From Hypholoma sublateritium FD-334 SS-4 (taxonomy: Eukaryota > Basidiomycota > Agaricomycetes > Agaricales > Strophariaceae), in assembly GCA_000827495.1 (NCBI GenBank), contig KN817654.1:1-13442 (forward strand): a stretch of 13,442 nt of DNA, written 5' to 3'. Shown here piece after piece: positions 9,699-13,442 of this stretch (its first letter is position 1; each line of letters begins with the position of its first letter). The notes beneath the pieces are model-generated. The model was not told the DNA's origin. It saw only the letters and a list, made by a program, of their open reading frames with translations, and did no database searches. Made by a program: the position numbers and the translations under genes.

Positions 9699-12517
9699 AT
9701 GGTGATCTGCACAGGCTGCGAGCAAAGCTTTCCTCGATTTACCTCTGAGAATACTAGATGTGGCAAATGTCTTTCTCGGAAGCCTGGTCTTAGCGCTCCT
9801 GAGATGGAAGCTGTGAATGTACGCCGTAGGCTTCATCTGTTTTAAAGTTATTCGGAAGCTAAGCTTAGATCTCCCAGTCACGCCCACAATGTGCCGGTTG
9901 CGGTGTCGTCTCAAATCTATTATCTGGGCTATGCAATCCGTGCATCGAGTTCTATAGTGAGACTTTGACAATTCGCTTGTCAAATTTTCCTCGCTTACGA
10001 GTCTGCAAATGTGTTAATAGAATCTGCAAATTCTATACCACGAGAATTTATGTCTAATGCACGAATTTTGGGATTGATAAACTCTGATGAGCCGGAGTCA
10101 GCCATGGGCTTTGGGCTTCAGATCCCACCACCTCGCGTTGCAGCCAATTTAAGTTCTTCAGCAAATTCTATTCTTGGTATTGCAGTCGCTCACCAGGAAA
10201 GCGCCTCTGAATCAAGAATTGGGGTTCAAGTTCGCAAAGGAAGCACAAAACAAAACATTGGGGGCCCGCCAGGATTGGGGCGCTTCAAATCCCTTCAAAA
10301 ATCAGGAACCAGCGCTAAGATGGGTAGTATTCTTGCCGAACGAAGAGAGAAGAAAGCGGATTGGAACCAACAGCAATCGATAAGCGGCCCAAAGTTTCTT
10401 GTCGTGCTCTGCAAATCTGAGCGGGTGGATGAAAAGCCCAAACAGGTATGTAACATGTTTGTCAAGCATTTACCACTCGTTCCAAGCTTTTTGGATACTA
10501 TTCTAGGTCTCTCAAATTCAGGCCTCTCGAGTATATGAACCTTCTACACCAATGAGAAATGTTCTCGAGGACCTACTTGAGCGGTTGAACGCTGTTTTCA
10601 GAGATCGACTTAATGTTAACCGCGACCTTCTTTGGTATTTTTATACATTCCGATTTCATCGATATAGACTTCCGCCTAATCTGACTTTGTTGAAGGTCTC
10701 AGATCAAACTATTCAGCCATGAATCTCCCAACGGAGGCTCAGGGGTTCCTATCGATTATCTCAGCAAAGACGAACAACTTGAGTCAGCAACGGCTGGTAG
10801 TTGGTTGAAGGAGTTTACAACCCAAAGGTTTGGTACAAAGGCGTCACTTCAGGCGGGGGTGGTCTCCATTCGGTTTGTCGTTGATCACAAACTGATAGTG
10901 AGTATACTCTCCAACTCCTTGACTGGAACGATATTTCTAAATAGTTTTTCCACTAGCCCGATGTCGATTCCTTTGAAGGCGGTAGTAATTCCGACTTAGT
11001 CAGTAAGCGGACTGAAAGTTCAGCGAGACCTTCAACTGCACCGGTCTCCAAGAGAAAACGGGCAGATTCGGCCATCACTGGCATAACTTCAAAGCGTACA
11101 GTAACTAGAACCTCCGAGTCCGAACCTCAACTTGAAAAGGCTGCACCTGCAGATGGATTTCGAATGCCTGGTCTCCCTGCAGGCTACTCACAACCTCAGG
11201 CTCCAGCTGTGAGTTTGGGTTGGATTTCTTCGGCTCTTCTGACCGTTTCCATTTATCAGTCTCGTACCCTGAAAAGCTCGTTTCGAGTTCGCAGTTCCCT
11301 GTGGTCACGCGAGGTTCCGCTTATCGATTATCAATTTACACGCTCAACGGCAGAATACCAATCAAGCGGCGATGTGATAATCTCAAGGGCAGAGTCCGGT
11401 CTGGAAGCCATTTCAATTGCAGACGACTGGATCGAAGGAGAGGACGCATCGAAGGACAATAAACACTACAAGTCTGGTTTTATTGGTCGTGGATTTACCA
11501 AGCGTGGCATTTATGTACGACGTCCTCTAACTCTTTGATCTAAGCACCATCACTAATGTCTCTAACTCTTGGTACAGGCCCGATATAATAATAAGGATTA
11601 TGTTGTTACTCAGCCCTTCGACGACTATATGTCATTTTCATCTGTCCGAGAGGTTTTGATCGCCGAGCTTAAGCTTTTGGCACAGTGCGATGGAATAAAG
11701 CAGAAGTTCAATGAATTTATATCCGAAGGCGGCATTGAAGGGATCCCCCGTATGTTCTTTTAATCATCGGCTATATGATAAGTACTATTGGTGTTCAACT
11801 GACAGCCGATTTGTTCAAGCTTTTTACTTCAACTTCAAAGATTCGTTCTACGGAGAAATTGAACCACTTTCTGCATCGGGACGTCGAACGTTGCCTCATG
11901 TTGGATTTCTCGCAACACCGCTACTTCCTTGTGGACGATTTGACGATCCTGTCAAAAAGTTCACCGGCAGCGACAACCTCGGCCCTGCCAGTGATGATTT
12001 GACATGCGCAATCCATGCATTTGTTCATTTTGCATGGGTATATTCACGTGAGCAAATTTTGTTCTGCGATGTGCAAGGTATGTGGGTTATAGTATACTAC
12101 ATGAAAAGAGATGAACACCTTATCTCAACAATAGGAACATACGATCGTAAAAAAATCATGTGTTTGATCGACCCACAAGCCCATACGTGAGTCTTAGTTT
12201 CCATTTGTACGTCGCATTACTCACTTCACATGAAATGTGAAAGTGCTACCCCACAAGACGACGATACTATTTACTGGGACGGCGGAGCACAAAAAATCAG
12301 AAATTGGAAGGAGCAACATCTTCCAACCGTGCTTCCACTCCCGGCGCGCGGTGGGTCTTTCACAGCAGATGGCCTTTGTGACGAGAATTGGGTATGTAAT
12401 GCCCTGGAGCTGTCCAAACTTCAGCCGGAGGATCTTGATGAGGACGCTGAGTTAAGTTCAATGGCACCACCAAAGGTAGCGGGGAAATCGAAAATTGACT
12501 ATGTTCTCAATGACTAG
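9699..12517 (+). CDS. Zinc-finger alpha-kinase, eleven exons, transposon-borne
   Basis: Exons 9699-9818, 9869-9956, 10021-10445, 10522-10634, 10696-10897, 10957-11208, 11260-11514, 11578-11749, 11820-12077, 12135-12186 and 12244-12517; introns 50-76 bases, phases matching, about 736 aa. Residues 4-24 hold CTGC and CGKC, and 48-65 hold CAGC and CNPC, two Cys4 zinc-finger-like motifs. A Ser/Thr-rich, probably disordered middle carries a basic SKRKR signal near 348, suggesting nuclear entry. The alpha-kinase domain fills about 470-700: GFTKRGIYARYNNKDYVV, PPFYFNFKDSFYGEIEPL, FLATPLLPCGRFDDP, AIHAFVHFAWVYSR, CDVQG and LIDPQAHT, then YWDGGAQKI. Alpha-kinases phosphorylate Ser/Thr on proteins; the target here is unknown. 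The N-lobe lacks an obvious Lys at the VAK position, and CNALEL keeps only one Cys of the usual CNxxC zinc site, so activity is uncertain. Exon 4 could start at 10507, adding five residues. The exon-4/5 junction is the least certain. Confidence 0.87.
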
Positions 12518-13320
12518 ACAGTAATTGCAGTACTACTTGAGTACTACACTACCTTCCACAATACATACGGCAGCATTGGCTGATAATAGACTCATCAGCG
12601 GTACTTGCACGGTGGTATTTGTAGATAAATCAAGTGATTCTGGCAGCTATACAGCAACAAGGATGAGCGCAAGATATTCACTGCACTGGATCAAATGATG
12701 GAAACATACCGCGGTTCACGTCCTGGTTGGCACTAGTACTCCAGTTGTTCATGATGGGAATGCTTTGGTACGACTTGACGCGGGAGTAGGGGGAACAAGT
12801 GGCGATTCGGCGCAATGCTTTGAGTATGCGACAAGTAGGAAGTCAAACGATGGGGCAGAGGATCACGTACATAAATTATCTGCCTATGTTCCTAAGTATC
12901 GAAATACCCACATGATGTTTAAAGCCACAATGTCTCTCCTGTTCTCCTAGTCGCCCATGCCATCCCTTCTGACCCAGGTCGTCCTTGAGAACACACAGCT
13001 CATGAGCGCACAGCAGCGAGCCCAGGCGAGAGCTCTAGCCGCCTGTGGGATAGAAGACTTGCCGCGTTCCTGGGACCAAGAACTGCAAAGAGGCGGCGGA
13101 AGCTGTGGATGGCCCAGGATGTTCGTGCATGACACGACCTTCGGTGCGCTCATGTTGGAGTTGGGATAACAAATCGATTGTTGGCAGAGATTCCACAGGT
13201 TATGTAATTACATTAATTATTTAAATAATACACAGGACATCACACTGTGACGATACAGACAGTGTAACAGGACCCCAGCTGACAAGAAAGGAAAGGAAAT
13301 CGTCAGTCTTCCGTAGAAGT
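12518..13320. other. Right arm of the transposon, possible short coding remnants
   Basis: About 800 bases between the alpha-kinase stop and the right end. Two open frames could be exons of a third gene: 12765-12950 (61 codons) and 12957-13169 (70 codons, including LPRSWDQELQRGGGSCGWP), and a CTCCTAG acceptor at about 12944-12950 would allow a join. No domain is recognisable, and all three frames of the GC-rich 12957-13169 part are fairly open, so this is weak. Just after the kinase stop, GTACTAC is repeated within 12530-12550. The last 120 bases before the right end are AT-rich with no gene. Confidence 0.35.
13242..13265. repeat. Short inverted repeat near the right transposon end
   Basis: ACACTGT at 13242-13248 and ACAGTGT at 13259-13265 can pair as a 7-base stem with a 10-base loop, 56 bases inside the right terminal repeat. 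It could be a hairpin or a protein site, but a stem this short may be chance. Confidence 0.4.
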
Positions 13321-13347
13321 TAGACCGTGTCCTTGTCGGCAACGGTA
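13321..13347 (-). repeat. Right terminal inverted repeat, 27 bp
   Basis: Reads TAGACC on the inner side and GGCAACGGTA on the outer side. It is the exact reverse complement of 7029-7055. A 27-base exact inverted match in a 13-kb window is not expected by chance, and its placement against the GTTGG duplication fixes the element's right boundary. Confidence 0.95.
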
Positions 13348-13352
13348 GTTGG
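13348..13352. repeat. Right target-site duplication GTTGG
   Basis: The second copy of the five bases found at 7024-7028, directly abutting the right terminal inverted repeat. Beyond it, 13353-13442 is GC-rich flanking DNA without a recognisable gene. Confidence 0.85.
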
Positions 13353-13442
13353 TCAGCACGCGTGCGGATGCGCGTGATGTGGGGATCTCGAGCACCCAAG
13401 TTATGTCAGACGTCGGCCTGTCTGCACGTCCGATGCGCTGAC

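Larger units (their letters stand above)
7029..13347 (+). mobile_element. Complete DNA transposon with integrase and alpha-kinase genes
   Basis: A 6,319-bp unit with perfect 27-bp terminal inverted repeats (7029-7055 and 13321-13347, outer ends TACCGTTGCC...GGCAACGGTA) and a GTTGG duplication on each side. Inside are an intact rve-type DDE integrase (8023-9454) and an alpha-kinase gene with an N-terminal Cys4 zinc-finger-like region (9699-12517), both on the plus strand. Perfect ends, a perfect duplication and unbroken spliced frames indicate a recent insertion. Integrase-carrying DNA transposons such as Ginger and Maverick/Polinton are known, but I see no chromodomain, polymerase, protease or capsid gene here, and I do not recognise the TACC ends. 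Left arm 7056-7872 and right arm 12518-13320 hold no clear gene. The structure is seen directly; that the alpha-kinase is a standard part of the element is inference from one copy. Confidence 0.9.

Noticed and set aside
9435..9983. 182-codon minus-strand open frame
   Set aside because: It overlaps the last bases of the integrase gene and exons 1-2 of the alpha-kinase, whose cysteine motifs and splice phases explain the plus strand. No motif is seen in the minus frame.
11801..11819. Acceptor at 11804-11805 for alpha-kinase exon 9
   Set aside because: It puts the downstream sequence in the wrong frame and loses the FLATPLLP segment. The acceptor at 11818-11819 gives the correct phase and the PPFYFNFKDSF segment.
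1..13442. CRISPR array, tRNA, rRNA, bacterial operon signals
   Set aside because: No spaced direct repeats, cloverleaf or rRNA-like blocks were seen, and the telomere and introns show eukaryotic DNA.

Overview
This is a chromosome end from a filamentous basidiomycete, probably an agaricomycete. The first 107 bases are a CCCTAA array, which reads TTAGGG on the other strand. The genes carry many 50-70 base GT-AG introns, and their products (a zinc-finger alpha-kinase, an rve-type integrase, an F-box/LRR-like fragment) belong to families that I recall as abundant in such fungi. All assignments come from reading the sequence; no search was run.

Layout. 1-107: telomere. 108-1838: subtelomeric DNA with all the ambiguous bases (N) and no gene I can support. 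1875-2496: a coding fragment that looks like the C-terminal part of an F-box/LRR protein, broken by a one-base frameshift near 2308. 2873-3815 (minus strand): a four-exon AN1-type zinc-finger gene of the ZFAND2/Cuz1 type, about 254 aa, whose second zinc finger has Arg where a zinc-binding Cys is expected. 3816-7023: about 3 kb without a recognisable gene.

7029-13347 is the main finding: a 6,319-bp unit bounded by perfect 27-bp terminal inverted repeats and flanked on both sides by the same 5-bp sequence GTTGG, the expected target-site duplication. This is the structure of a complete cut-and-paste DNA transposon. It holds two intron-rich genes in the same orientation. The first (8023-9454) is a DDE integrase with the full catalytic triad, and is the likely transposase. 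The second (9699-12517) is an 11-exon gene of about 736 aa with two Cys4 zinc-finger-like motifs, a long disordered middle and a C-terminal alpha-kinase domain. Both can be spliced into unbroken reading frames.

How the genes could work together: the integrase would cut and join the 27-bp ends. A left-arm tandem repeat shares the core CGTTGCC with the ends and might be an extra binding site. The alpha-kinase lies between the same ends and would move with the integrase, either as passive cargo or as a regulator of the element or host. I know of no described transposon class that pairs an integrase with an alpha-kinase, so this may be an undescribed system. Recovering the same pair and ends at other loci would test it.
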